Source: Verrucosispora sp. NA02020 (GTDB lineage Bacteria > Actinomycetota > Actinomycetes > Mycobacteriales > Micromonosporaceae). Taken from it: DNA of 64,000 nucleotides. The stretch is from NCBI RefSeq assembly GCF_013364215.1, contig NZ_CP054923.1, positions 186,001 to 250,000 on the forward strand, in the 5' to 3' direction. The notes below the pieces were generated by a model, which ran no database searches, had not been told where the DNA came from, and was given only the letters and a program-made list of their open reading frames with translations. Shown here piece by piece: positions 43,955 through 53,399 of the stretch. The position numbers and the translations under genes were made by a program. Within the stretch, counting starts at the first letter, position 1, and every line of letters begins with the position of its first letter.

Positions 43955-44956
43955 GTGACGAAACGGTTGACCGAGGTGGCCCGCAAGGCGGGCGTCAGCG
44001 AAGCCACCGTGAGTCGGGTGCTCAACGGCCGCGGTGGCGTGGCCGAGGCGACCCGGACCGCGGTGCTCACCGCCCTGGACGTGCTCGGCTACGAGCGCCC
44101 GAGCAAGCTGCGTGGCGAACGGGCCCGGCTGGTGGGCCTGGTGCTGCCCGAGTTGCAGAACCCGATCTTCCCGGCGCTCGCCGAGGTGGTCACCGGTTCG
44201 TTGGCGCAACGCGGGTTCACCCCCGCGCTCTGTGCCCGGACGATCGGCGGGGTCTCCGAGTCGGCGTACGTGGAGATGCTCCTCGACCACCAGGTCTCCG
44301 GGGTCATCTTCGCCGGTGGCTCGTACGCGTTGGCCGACGCCTCGCACGAGCACTACCGCCGGCTGACCGATCGGGGCCTGCCGGTGGTGCTGGTCAACGC
44401 CGGCGTCGACGAGTTGGGCTTCCCCCGCGTCTCCACCGACGACGCGGTGGCGGTGGAGCAGGCGTACGGCCACCTGCGCTCGCTCGGGCACGAGCGGATC
44501 GGCCTGGTGCTCGGCCCGGAGGACCACGTGCCGTCGCGACGCAAGCTGGACGCCCTGGGGCGGGTCGCCGGCTGGGCCGACGACACCGAGTTCGTCGCGC
44601 GGTCCAGCTTCTCCATGGAGGGCGCCCGGGTCGCCGCGAGCAAACTGGTCGACCGTGGCGTGACCGGGGTGATCTGTGCCAGCGACGTGCTGGCCCTGGG
44701 CGCGATCCGCGCGGTCCGTCGGCTCGGCCGCTCGGTGCCGGGTGACGTCTCGGTGGTCGGCTTCGACGACTCCGCGTTCATGACCTGCACCGACCCGCCG
44801 CTGACCACGGTGCGCCAGCCGATCGAGACCATGGGGCAGGCCGCCGTGGACCTGCTGGTGACCCAGATCGAGGGTGGCGGCGTGTTCACCGACGAACTGC
44901 TCTTCGAGCCGGAGCTGGTGGTGCGCGGGTCGACCGCGCCCGCGCCCGGCCGCTGA
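43955..44956 (+). CDS. LacI-family repressor of the glucan locus
   Basis: 333 residues, GTG start 43955. The helix-turn-helix KRLTEVARKAGVSEATVSRVLNGRGGVAEAT is classic, followed by a periplasmic-binding-type effector domain with VGLVLPELQNPIFP, GHERIGLV, CASDVLALGAIRA and DVSVVGFDDSAFMTC. It lies immediately upstream of a sugar ABC system and alpha-glucosidase, so it probably represses these until an oligosaccharide inducer binds. Followed by a strong terminator. Confidence 0.9.
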   Translation: MTKRLTEVARKAGVSEATVSRVLNGRGGVAEATRTAVLTALDVLGYERPSKLRGERARLVGLVLPELQNPIFPALAEVVTGSLAQRGFTPALCARTIGGVSESAYVEMLLDHQVSGVIFAGGSYALADASHEHYRRLTDRGLPVVLVNAGVDELGFPRVSTDDAVAVEQAYGHLRSLGHERIGLVLGPEDHVPSRRKLDALGRVAGWADDTEFVARSSFSMEGARVAASKLVDRGVTGVICASDVLALGAIRAVRRLGRSVPGDVSVVGFDDSAFMTCTDPPLTTVRQPIETMGQAAVDLLVTQIEGGGVFTDELLFEPELVVRGSTAPAPGR

Positions 44957-45306
44957 TCCCGCCCGCCGTCCCGGTTCGTCGGTCCCGGCCGACACCTGCC
45001 CTTCGCTGACCCCCATCCCGCGCGACCCGAGAGGCCGCCGACCGCTGCTCGCGGTCGGCGGCCTTCGTCGTGATCCCGAGCGAGGCCCATGTCTTTGTCT
45101 CTCGGCATAGTGTCGCTAAATTTCATCATCAGATCGAAACCTTGCTGAGAAGAGTCGCCCTCGCTACAGTGACTCCACTCACACCCGGCCCCCGGTCAGT
45201 CACACGGGGTCAGGACACCGATCAGCAGCAGGCATCGCGGCGGTGGCGATCACCGCGGTTCAGCGAACTTCACGGCGACACTTCGTTTTCCCGAAGGGAT
45301 GGACAG
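44957..45306. other. 350-bp region between lacI-type gene and sugar-binding lipoprotein
   Basis: Contains the terminator (45032-45064) and the promoter of the sugar operon. Bases 45110-45145 are A/T-rich with TTTC at 45121 and GAAA at 45136, a weak LacI-type inverted pair. No gene or RNA found. Confidence 0.45.
45032..45064 (+). terminator. Intrinsic terminator after lacI-type gene
   Basis: AGGCCGCCGACCGC (45032-45045) pairs perfectly with 45051-45064 across a TGCTC loop. Confidence 0.85.
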
Positions 45307-46680
45307 ATGTCCGTACCGCAGTACCGGAAGGCTGCGGCGTTGGCGCTCGTGGCCGGGCTCAGCCTCACGGCGTGCTCCACCAAGAGCGGCGACACCAGCG
45401 ACGACGCGAGCGGCAAGGTCACCATCACCGTCGACTGCCAGCCGGTCGGCGCGCAGAAGGAGCTGCTCCAGAACTGGAACGAGGACGTCGCCGAGTTCCA
45501 GCGGCAGAACCCCGACATCGTGGTCAAGAGCGTCAGCGTCGGCGAGCAGTGCAACAACCCGCCGGACTTCACCGCCCGCCTGGCCGGCGGCACGGTGACC
45601 GACGTGTTCTACGGGTACATGACCGATCTCCAGCAGGTGCTCGACTCCGGCCAGGCGATGGACATCACCGAGTACGCCACCGCCGAGACGGTCCCGACCT
45701 GGGACAGCGTCGACCCGGCGCTCAAGGAGGTCTTCACCGACGGGGGGAGGCTCTACGCCGTACCGGTGAAGAACTACTCGATGGGCCTGGTCTACAACAA
45801 GGTGCTGTTCCAGCAGGCCGGGCTCGACGTGAACAACCCGCCGAAGACATGGGGCGAGGTCCGGGAGGCGGCCAGGAAGATCTCCGCGCTGGGCAGCGGG
45901 ATCGCCGGCTACGCCGAGTACAGCGCCGGCAACACCGGCGGTTGGCACTTCACCGCGTTGCTCTACTCCCAGGGCGGCCAGGTGCTGACCGAGGACGGCG
46001 GCAAGGCCGCCTTCAACAGCCCGCAGGGCCGCCAGGTCCTGCAGAACCTCAAGGACATGCGGTACGGCGACGACAGCATGGGCGACCGTCAGCTGCTCCA
46101 GTGGGGTGACCTGTTGACCAACGCCGGTGCGGGCAAGGTCGGCATGTTCGTCGGCGCACCCGACACCACCCAGGCGATCGTCAGCCAGTTCCAGGGCAAG
46201 TTCGAGGACTGGGCGATGGCACCGCTGCCCGGCCAGGACGGCAGGGCGTCGGGCACGCTCGGCGGCGGCGAGGGTTACTTCTTCAAGAAGGACCTCACCC
46301 CGGAGCAGGTCGAAGCCGGTCTCAAGTGGATCGCTTACCAGAAGCTGACGCCGGGCAAGGGGCAGCTCGACTACGCCCGGGCCAAGCCGCAGAACTACCC
46401 GGTCGGTCTGCCGCAGCCGCTGCTGTTCAGCAACGGCAGCGACGCCCAGAAGCAGGAACTCGACCTGCGGAAGGCGAACGCGAACGTGGACACCGCGAAC
46501 TTCGCCCTCTTCGAGGCGAACCCGGTCCCGATCAAGGGCGAGCCGCGCAACGCACAGGCGATCTACGCCGTCCTGGACGCCGCGATGTCCGGGGTGCTCA
46601 CCAACCGCAACGCCGACATCGACGCGCTGCTCAAGACGGCCGAGGAGAAGGTCAACCAACTCCTCGCCGCGCAGGGCTGA
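45307..46680 (+). CDS. Sugar ABC transporter binding lipoprotein
   Basis: 457 residues from ATG 45307 with GAAGGGA upstream. Signal with lipobox LSLTAC (Cys about residue 22), acidic/Ser-rich linker, then a type I solute-binding fold: KVTITVDCQPVGAQKELLQ, DVFYGYMTDLQQVLDSG, GGRLYAVPVKNYSMGLVYNK, EGYFFKKDLT. Family 1 carbohydrate-binding proteins have this layout. It likely delivers alpha-gluco-oligosaccharides to the two permeases downstream. Confidence 0.9.
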   Translation: MSVPQYRKAAALALVAGLSLTACSTKSGDTSDDASGKVTITVDCQPVGAQKELLQNWNEDVAEFQRQNPDIVVKSVSVGEQCNNPPDFTARLAGGTVTDVFYGYMTDLQQVLDSGQAMDITEYATAETVPTWDSVDPALKEVFTDGGRLYAVPVKNYSMGLVYNKVLFQQAGLDVNNPPKTWGEVREAARKISALGSGIAGYAEYSAGNTGGWHFTALLYSQGGQVLTEDGGKAAFNSPQGRQVLQNLKDMRYGDDSMGDRQLLQWGDLLTNAGAGKVGMFVGAPDTTQAIVSQFQGKFEDWAMAPLPGQDGRASGTLGGGEGYFFKKDLTPEQVEAGLKWIAYQKLTPGKGQLDYARAKPQNYPVGLPQPLLFSNGSDAQKQELDLRKANANVDTANFALFEANPVPIKGEPRNAQAIYAVLDAAMSGVLTNRNADIDALLKTAEEKVNQLLAAQG

Positions 46681-46765
46681 CCCGCACGGGTGGGGACCGG
46701 CCCGCCGGCCCCCACCCGCACCACCGCCGTACCACCCAGGTCGTCCCACCCCACCAGGAGTTGCC

Positions 46766-47722
46766 TTGGCGATCACCGCTGCCCCGGCCGCCACCCGAGC
46801 CCCGGGGCGAACCCCCTCACCGGCCCCGGCCGGGCCGCCTCGGTCCAGCCTCGGCCGCAAGGTCCGGGACAACCTCACCGGGCACGCGTTCCTGATCGGT
46901 GCGGTGCTCTGCTTCGCGGTCTTCTCCTGGTACCCGATGGTCCGGGGCGTGGTGATGAGCTTCCAGCGCACCCGGCGCGGCGAGACCACCTGGGTCGGCT
47001 GGGACAACTACCTGCGCATCCTCGACGACCCCAGCTTCGCCACGGCCTGGCAGAACACCTTCTACTTCACCGGTCTCGCGCTCGTCCTCGGGTACGCGGT
47101 GCCGTTCTTCGTGGCGATCCTGCTCAACGAGTTCCGGCACGCCCGGGGATATCTGCGGATCCTGGTCTACCTGCCGGTGATGCTGCCCCCCGCCTCGGCC
47201 CTGTTCCTGTTCAAGTTCTACGCGTACGACCCCGGCGACGCCGGTCTGTTCAACGCGATCCTCAAGGGACTGGGCCTGCCCACCTCGCAGTGGATGCAGT
47301 CCCCGGAGATGACCGTGCCGGCCATGGTCATCGCGTCGACCTGGATGAACATGGGCAGCGCGGTGCTGATCTATCTGGCCGCCCTGCAGAACATCCCCGG
47401 TGAGCTGTACGAGGCCGCCGAACTCGACGGCGCGGGGATCTGGCGACGCATCCGGCACGTCACCATCCCGCAGACCCGGCTGATCCTCGCCCTGCTGGCG
47501 ATGCTCCAGATCGTCGCCACCATGCAGCTCTTCATCGAGCCGCTGATCCTGGCCAACGGCGCGGGCGCGGAGGACTCGGCGACCTCGGTCGCGTACCTCA
47601 TCTATCAGCACGGGTTCTTCCAGAACGACCTCAACGGTGCCGCCGCACTCGGCGTGATCATGCTCGTCGTGCTGGCCGGCTTCTCCGCCGTCTACCTGCG
47701 GCTGACCGCGAAACAGGACTAG
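46766..47722 (+). CDS. Sugar ABC permease (MalF type)
   Basis: 318 residues, TTG start 46766 placed 6 bases after AGGAG. Six membrane segments are visible (for example HAFLIGAVLCFAVFSWYPM and ILRILVYLPVMLPPASALF-like), with the EAA loop YEAAELDGAGIWRRIRHVTIPQT. It forms the channel with the next gene. Part of the operon with the binding lipoprotein. Confidence 0.92.
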   Translation: MAITAAPAATRAPGRTPSPAPAGPPRSSLGRKVRDNLTGHAFLIGAVLCFAVFSWYPMVRGVVMSFQRTRRGETTWVGWDNYLRILDDPSFATAWQNTFYFTGLALVLGYAVPFFVAILLNEFRHARGYLRILVYLPVMLPPASALFLFKFYAYDPGDAGLFNAILKGLGLPTSQWMQSPEMTVPAMVIASTWMNMGSAVLIYLAALQNIPGELYEAAELDGAGIWRRIRHVTIPQTRLILALLAMLQIVATMQLFIEPLILANGAGAEDSATSVAYLIYQHGFFQNDLNGAAALGVIMLVVLAGFSAVYLRLTAKQD

Positions 47723-47734
47723 GACACCGACGCC

Positions 47735-48622
47735 ATGGCACAGGACTCCGGCACCCGTACCCTCATCTCGCAGGCGCAGCTCCGGCGCGGCCCCGGCCGG
47801 GCGATCTACTGGACGTTGCTCGTCGTCGTGGTCGTCGGCTTCACGCTGGTCTTCCTCGGGCCGCTGTACTGGATGGTCACCGGTGCGCTCAAGTCCGGTC
47901 AGGAGATCGCGCAGACCCCGCCGTCGCTGTTCCCGCAGGACCCGCAGTGGCGCAACTACGTCGACGCGTGGCACCACCTGGCCCTGGCCAAGCTGCTGTT
48001 CAACACGTTCTACTACGCGGCCGGCGCGGTGCTGTTCCAGCTCGTCTTCGACACCGCCGCGGCGTACTCGCTGTCGAAGCTGCGGCCGGTGCTCGGCTCC
48101 GCGATCCTCGGCCTGATGCTGGCCACGCTGATGATCCCGGCGATGGTCCTGATCGTCCCGCAGTACGTGACCGTGATCGACCTGCCGATCCTGAACGTCA
48201 GCCTGCTCGACTCGCCGTTCGCGATCTGGCTGCCGCTGGTCGCCAACGCCTTCAACATCTTCCTGCTCAAGCGGTTCTTCGACTCGATCCCGGAGGACCT
48301 GATGTCGGCCGCCCTGATGGACGGGGCGACGCCGCTGCGCACCCTCTGGTCGATCGTCCTGCCGATGTCCCGCCCGATCCTCGGCGTGGTCTCGATCTTC
48401 GCGGTGACCGCGGTCTGGAAGGACTTCCTCTGGCCGAAGCTGGTGATGCCCTCGCCGGAGACCCGGACGGTCAGCGTCGGCATCTACGCCTTCGCCGGCG
48501 GTACGCCGATGAACGTGGTGATCGCCGCCTCGGTGATCGCCGCGATACCGACGGTGGTCATCTTCCTGATCTTCCAACGGAACATCATGTCCGGCCTGAC
48601 CACCGGCGGACTCAAGGGCTAG
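47735..48622 (+). CDS. Sugar ABC permease (MalG type)
   Basis: 295 residues, ATG 47735, 12 bases after the first permease. Multiple transmembrane segments and the EAA-loop SAALMDGATPLRTLWSIVLP. No ATPase gene lies in the operon, so a shared sugar ATPase (MsiK type, known in actinobacteria) must drive it. Confidence 0.92.
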   Translation: MAQDSGTRTLISQAQLRRGPGRAIYWTLLVVVVVGFTLVFLGPLYWMVTGALKSGQEIAQTPPSLFPQDPQWRNYVDAWHHLALAKLLFNTFYYAAGAVLFQLVFDTAAAYSLSKLRPVLGSAILGLMLATLMIPAMVLIVPQYVTVIDLPILNVSLLDSPFAIWLPLVANAFNIFLLKRFFDSIPEDLMSAALMDGATPLRTLWSIVLPMSRPILGVVSIFAVTAVWKDFLWPKLVMPSPETRTVSVGIYAFAGGTPMNVVIAASVIAAIPTVVIFLIFQRNIMSGLTTGGLKG

Positions 48623-48648
48623 CCCCCAAACGCAGAAAGCAGGTGCTC

Positions 48649-50286
48649 GTGTCCCCAGCAGACAGCGGTCCGTGGTGGCGAGGCGCGGTGATCTACCAGG
48701 TGTACCCCCGGAGCTTCGCCGACGGCAACGGTGACGGCATCGGCGACGTGGCCGGCATCCGCTCCCGGCTGGGCTACCTCGCCACGCTCGGGGTCGACGC
48801 GATCTGGTTCAGCCCCTGGTATCCCTCGCCGATGGCCGACGCCGGCTACGACGTGGCCGACTACCGCGACATCGACCCGGTCTTCGGCACGCTGGGCGAG
48901 GTGGAGGCGTTGATCGCCGAGGCGCACGCGGTCGGTATCCGGACCATCGTCGACGTGGTGCCGAACCACTGCTCCGACGCGCATCCCTGGTTCCGGGCCG
49001 CGCTGGCCGGGGGGCCGGACGCCCCCGAGCGGGAGCTGTTCTGGTTCCGCCCGGGACGAGGCCCCGACGGTGACCAGCGCCCCACCGACTGGGTCGGCGA
49101 GTTCGGCGGCCCCACCTGGACCCGGACCACAGACCCGGACGGTCGTCCCGGTGACTGGTACCTGCACCTGTTCGCTCCGGAGCAGCCGGACTTCAACTGG
49201 GACCACCCCCAGGTCCGCGCCGAGTTCGAGGACGTCCTGCGCTTCTGGTTCGACCGGGGAGTGGACGGCATCCGGATCGACTCCGCCGGACTGCTGGTCA
49301 AGGACGCCACGTTGCCCGAGGTGACGGCAGACCGGCCGCACCCGTTCCACGACCTCGACGGGGTGCACGAGATATACCGGGACTGGCGACGGATCGCGGA
49401 CGCGTACCCGGGGGAGCGGGCGTTGATCGGGGAGGTGTGGCTGCCCGACCGGCAGCGGTTCGCCGCCTACCTGCGGCCCGACGAACTGCACGCGGCCTTC
49501 AACTTCGACTTCCTCGGCTGCGCCTGGGACGCCGCCGCGCTGCGGGAGAGCATCGACGGCACGCTGCACGCCCACGCGCCGGTCGGCGCGCCGGCCACCT
49601 GGGTCCTCTCCAACCACGACGTCACCCGGCACGTCACCCGGTACGGCCGGGCGGACACCACGTTCAGCTTCGCCGCCAAACGCGAGGGCATCCCGACCGA
49701 CCTGGAACTGGGCACCCGGCGGGCCCGCGCCGCCGCGCTGCTGTCCCTGTCGCTACCGGGTGCCGCCTACGTCTACCAGGGCGAGGAACTGGGTCTCTGG
49801 GAGGTCGAGGACATCCCGTACGAGCTGCGCCAGGACCCGATGTGGGAGCGGTCCGGGCGGATCGACCCGGGTCGGGACGGGTGCCGCGTACCCCTGCCGT
49901 GGTCGGGGGAGTCGCCGCCGTTCGGCTTCGGTCCGGACGGTGCGCAGGCCACGCCGTGGCTGCCGCAACCGGCCGACTGGAAGGACCGCACCGCCGACGC
50001 GCAGGCCGGTGACGACCGGTCGATGTTGGAGCTGTACCGGGCCGCCATCGCCGTCCGCCGCGCCGAACCGGCGCTCGGCGACGGGCCGATGGCCTGGCTG
50101 CCCGCCCCGGACGGGGTGCTGGCGTTCCGGCGGGACCCCGGTTTCGCCTGCGCGGTGAACCTCTCCACGGTGGCGGTACCGCTACCGCCGCACACCGGTC
50201 GGCTGCTCGCCAGCGGGCCGCTCGACGACGACCTGCTGCCGCCGGACACCGCCGTCTGGCTGCGGACCGCACCCGAATCCGCCTAG
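48649..50286 (+). CDS. GH13 alpha-glucosidase
   Basis: 545 residues from GTG 48649 (an in-frame GTG at 48643 is possible). GH13 regions: DVVPNHCSDAHPWF, the nucleophile Asp in DGIRIDSAG, the acid Glu in LIGEVWLP, and the third Asp in LSNHDVTRH. No signal peptide, so it acts in the cytoplasm on the imported oligosaccharides. Sits directly after the permease genes; a terminator follows. Confidence 0.93.
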   Translation: MSPADSGPWWRGAVIYQVYPRSFADGNGDGIGDVAGIRSRLGYLATLGVDAIWFSPWYPSPMADAGYDVADYRDIDPVFGTLGEVEALIAEAHAVGIRTIVDVVPNHCSDAHPWFRAALAGGPDAPERELFWFRPGRGPDGDQRPTDWVGEFGGPTWTRTTDPDGRPGDWYLHLFAPEQPDFNWDHPQVRAEFEDVLRFWFDRGVDGIRIDSAGLLVKDATLPEVTADRPHPFHDLDGVHEIYRDWRRIADAYPGERALIGEVWLPDRQRFAAYLRPDELHAAFNFDFLGCAWDAAALRESIDGTLHAHAPVGAPATWVLSNHDVTRHVTRYGRADTTFSFAAKREGIPTDLELGTRRARAAALLSLSLPGAAYVYQGEELGLWEVEDIPYELRQDPMWERSGRIDPGRDGCRVPLPWSGESPPFGFGPDGAQATPWLPQPADWKDRTADAQAGDDRSMLELYRAAIAVRRAEPALGDGPMAWLPAPDGVLAFRRDPGFACAVNLSTVAVPLPPHTGRLLASGPLDDDLLPPDTAVWLRTAPESA

Positions 50287-50290
50287 TTCC

Positions 50291-50334
50291 GCGCCCGGTG
50301 TCGGCGGCTCCGTCCCGCCGCCGGCACCGGGCGC
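50291..50334 (+). terminator. Terminator after the alpha-glucosidase gene
   Basis: The 17-base arms GCGCCCGGTGTCGGCGG (50291-50307) and 50318-50334 pair with one G-U and a 10-base loop, just after the stop codon. Confidence 0.75.
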
Positions 50335-50420
50335 GTCCGGAACCGACGAGGAGGTGACGGCAGCACCGGCACCATCACCACGGGGGACCTGGCCACCTGA
50401 GGAAAGGGAGAGCGCCGCTC

Positions 50421-53297
50421 ATGGCCGACCACACCGTCTCGCACCACCCCCATCCACCCGGCCACCGGCTCCGCACCACGCTGGCCGCCCTCACCGGCAC
50501 CGCCCTCGCCGCCGCCTCGATCTCGGTCGTCACCCTCGCCGGGACCGCGACCCCGGCACGCGCCGCCGGGCTCAGCCCGTTCGACATCGTCGGTCGGGGC
50601 GCCACCGTCGCGTTCGTCGAGCTCGAGGCCGAGTACGCCGCGCACACCGGCACCCGGATCGGCCCGGACCGCCGTTACGGCACCTTGCCGTCGGAGGCCA
50701 GCGGCCGGGAGGCGGTCACCCTCGACGCGGTCGGGGAGTACGTCGAGTTCACTCTCACCGCACCCGCGAACGCGGTGACGTTCCGCTACAGCCTCCCCGA
50801 CAACGCCGCCGGCACCGGCCGGGACGCCACGATCGACCTGCGGGCCAACGGCAGCCTGGTCAAACCGGTGCCGGTGACCTCGAAGTACGGCTGGTACTAC
50901 GGCGGTTACCCGTTCAACAACAACCCCGGTGACGTCAACCCGCACCACTTCTACGACGAGGCGCGGACGCTCTTCGGCACCACCTACCCGACCGGTACGA
51001 AGATCAGGCTCCAGGTCTCGTCGACCGCGCAGTCCCCGACGTTCACCATCGACCTGGCCGACTTCGAGCTGGTCGCCGCGCCGATCACCAAGCCGGCGAA
51101 CGTGCTCGACGTGGTCACCGACTTCGGTGCCGACCCGACCGGCGCGACCGACTCCACCGCCCGCTTCCAGGCCGCCGTCGACGCCGGGAAGGCCCAGGGG
51201 CGTACGGTCTGGATCCCGCCGGGCACCTTCACGCTCTGGGACCACGTGGTGGTCGACGGGGTGACCCTGCGCGGGGCGGGGCCGTGGCACTCGGTGCTCG
51301 GCGGCCGACACCCCACCGACCGGAAGCGGGCCGCCGGCGTCTACGGCAAGTACGTCTCCGGCGGCGGATACCGGGGCGAGATCCGGCCGCACGAGGCGGG
51401 CGGGCCCAGCCGCAACGTGGAGCTGCGCGACTTCGCCATCATCGGTGACATCCGGGAACGCGTCGACGACGACCAGGTCAACGCCATCGGTGGGGCGATG
51501 TCGGACTCGGTGGTGGACAACCTGTGGCTCCAGCACACCAAGGTCGGCGCGTGGATGGACGGGCCGATGGACAACTTCACCCTCCGCAACAGCCGGATCC
51601 TGGACCAGACCGCCGACGGGGTGAACTTCCACTGGGGAGTCACCAACTCGACGGTCACCAACACGTTCGTCCGCAACACCGGTGACGACGCGCTGGCGAT
51701 GTGGGCGGACACCGTGCCGAACGTGGGCAACTCCTTCACCCGCAACACCATCGGCGTGACCGTTCTCGCCAACCACCTGGTCACGTACGGCGGTCGGGAC
51801 ATCCGCATAACCGACAACGTCACCGCCGACTCGGTCACCAACGGTGGTGGCATCCACGTGGCGAACCGGTACACCGGAGTGCAGGGTGCGACCGCGGTGG
51901 CCGGCACGATCACCGTGGCGCGCAACACGCTGATCCGGAACGGCAACTCCGACTACAACTGGCGGTTCGGGGTCGGCGCGATCTGGTTCTCCGCGTTGAA
52001 CGAGCCGCTCCAGGGCGCGTCGATCCAGGTCAGCGACACCGACATCCTGGACAGCTCGTATGCGGCGCTGCACTGGATCGAGGGCGTCAGCAGCGGCATC
52101 AGCTTCACCAACGTCCGCATCGACGGCACCGGCACGTACGCGCTCCAGGTGCAGGCGCCCAGCCAGGTCTCCTTCACCAACGTACGGGCCACCGGCATCG
52201 CCCAGCCCAACCCGATCCACAACTGTGTGGGCAGCGGCTTCCAGATCAGCCAGGGTGCCGGCAACTCCGGCTGGTACACCGCCAACCCGTACTGCGGTCC
52301 GTGGCCGGAACCGCAGTGGGGCGGCGGCCCGACGAGCCCGCCACCGACCACCCCACCGCCGACCACCCCACCGCCGACCACCCCACCTCCCACCACGCCG
52401 CCCCCGACCACGCCGCCGCCGGGCGGGAACCTGGCCCAGGGACGGCCGGTCGTCGCGTCCAGCCACAATCAGACCTACCAGGCGGGCAACGCGGTCGACG
52501 GCAACGCGGGCACGTACTGGGAGAGCGGCGGCACCGCGTTCCCGCAGACGCTCACCGTCGATCTCGGCGCGGCCCGTGCCGTCGACCGGGTCGTGCTCAG
52601 GCTGCCGGCCGGCTGGGAGCGGCGGACGCAGGCGCTGTCGGTGTCGGGCTCGATCGACGGCAGCTCGTGGACCACGCTCGCCGCCTCGGCGGGACGGGTC
52701 TTCGACCCGGCCACCGGCAACAACGTGTCGATCGGTCTGCCTTCCGGTGACCGCCGGTTCGTCCGGCTGAGCATCACCGGCAACACCGGCTGGCCGGCGG
52801 CGCAGATCGCCGAGTTCGAGGTGTACGGCGGCAGCACCCCGCCGCCGACCACCCCACCGCCCACCACCGCGCCACCGACCGGCAACCTGGCCCAGGGACG
52901 GCCGGTAGTGGCGACCAGCCACGTCGACGTGTACGCGGCGGGTAACGCGGTCGACGGCAACGCGGGCACGTACTGGGAGAGCGCCAACAACGCGTTCCCG
53001 CAGACGCTCACCGTCGACCTCGGCACCGCCCGTCCGGTGGGTCGGGTGGTGCTCAGGCTGCCACCGTCACCGGCCTGGCAGACGCGTACCCAGACGGTGT
53101 CGGTGCTCGGTTCCACCGACGGCACCACCTGGACCACGCTCGCCGCCTCGGCGGGCCGCACCTTCGACCCGGCCACCGGCAACAGCGTGTCGATCAGCCT
53201 CACCACCGGTGACCGCCGGTTCGTCCGGCTCAGCGTCACCGGCAACACCGGCTGGCCGGCGGCGCAGATCGCCGAGTTCGAGGTCCACGCCACCTGA
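50421..53297 (+). CDS. Secreted GH87-like alpha-1,3-glucanase/mycodextranase with two F5/8C domains
   Basis: 958 residues. Signal peptide about 1-48. Residues about 57-215 form an N-terminal carbohydrate-binding-like domain (ATVAFVELEAEYAAHTG). Residues about 225-620 are a right-handed beta-helix (VTDFGADPTGATDSTA, GVNFHWGVTNS, RNTGDDALAMW); the adjacent Asp pair in TGDD is typical of the GH87 active site. A (PPTT)n linker near 639-665 is followed by two F5/8-type-C (discoidin) domains, about 669-805 and 822-958, each starting NLAQGRPV. Expected to cleave alpha-1,3-glucan or nigeran outside the cell. It follows the sugar-uptake operon, and its own promoter lies after the terminator. Confidence 0.88.
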   Translation: MADHTVSHHPHPPGHRLRTTLAALTGTALAAASISVVTLAGTATPARAAGLSPFDIVGRGATVAFVELEAEYAAHTGTRIGPDRRYGTLPSEASGREAVTLDAVGEYVEFTLTAPANAVTFRYSLPDNAAGTGRDATIDLRANGSLVKPVPVTSKYGWYYGGYPFNNNPGDVNPHHFYDEARTLFGTTYPTGTKIRLQVSSTAQSPTFTIDLADFELVAAPITKPANVLDVVTDFGADPTGATDSTARFQAAVDAGKAQGRTVWIPPGTFTLWDHVVVDGVTLRGAGPWHSVLGGRHPTDRKRAAGVYGKYVSGGGYRGEIRPHEAGGPSRNVELRDFAIIGDIRERVDDDQVNAIGGAMSDSVVDNLWLQHTKVGAWMDGPMDNFTLRNSRILDQTADGVNFHWGVTNSTVTNTFVRNTGDDALAMWADTVPNVGNSFTRNTIGVTVLANHLVTYGGRDIRITDNVTADSVTNGGGIHVANRYTGVQGATAVAGTITVARNTLIRNGNSDYNWRFGVGAIWFSALNEPLQGASIQVSDTDILDSSYAALHWIEGVSSGISFTNVRIDGTGTYALQVQAPSQVSFTNVRATGIAQPNPIHNCVGSGFQISQGAGNSGWYTANPYCGPWPEPQWGGGPTSPPPTTPPPTTPPPTTPPPTTPPPTTPPPGGNLAQGRPVVASSHNQTYQAGNAVDGNAGTYWESGGTAFPQTLTVDLGAARAVDRVVLRLPAGWERRTQALSVSGSIDGSSWTTLAASAGRVFDPATGNNVSIGLPSGDRRFVRLSITGNTGWPAAQIAEFEVYGGSTPPPTTPPPTTAPPTGNLAQGRPVVATSHVDVYAAGNAVDGNAGTYWESANNAFPQTLTVDLGTARPVGRVVLRLPPSPAWQTRTQTVSVLGSTDGTTWTTLAASAGRTFDPATGNSVSISLTTGDRRFVRLSVTGNTGWPAAQIAEFEVHAT

Positions 53298-53299
53298 CC

Positions 53300-53339
53300 C
53301 GTGGGTGGGCCCCGCACGCCGAGGCGGGGCCCACCCACG
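53300..53339 (+). terminator. Terminator after the first glucanase gene
   Basis: CGTGGGTGGGCCCCGC (53300-53315) pairs perfectly with 53324-53339 over an 8-base loop. Confidence 0.85.
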
Positions 53340-53399
53340 CCGTAAGAGCGCCACCCGGTAACGCCTCTCCACATCCCCGGAAGAAGGTGTCGATCCCCC

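Noticed and set aside
46817..48577. A 586-codon minus-strand frame across both sugar permeases.
   Set aside because: The product is a charged, Asp/Arg/His-rich shadow with no known motif; permease motifs are intact on the plus strand.
52330..52430. CCACCGACCACCCC-like repeats resembling a CRISPR or satellite.
   Set aside because: They encode the Pro/Thr linker of the glucanase in frame; no unique spacers.
50283..52922. An 879-codon minus-strand frame opposite the first glucanase.
   Set aside because: Arg/Gly/Val shadow; glucanase domains on the plus strand are clear.
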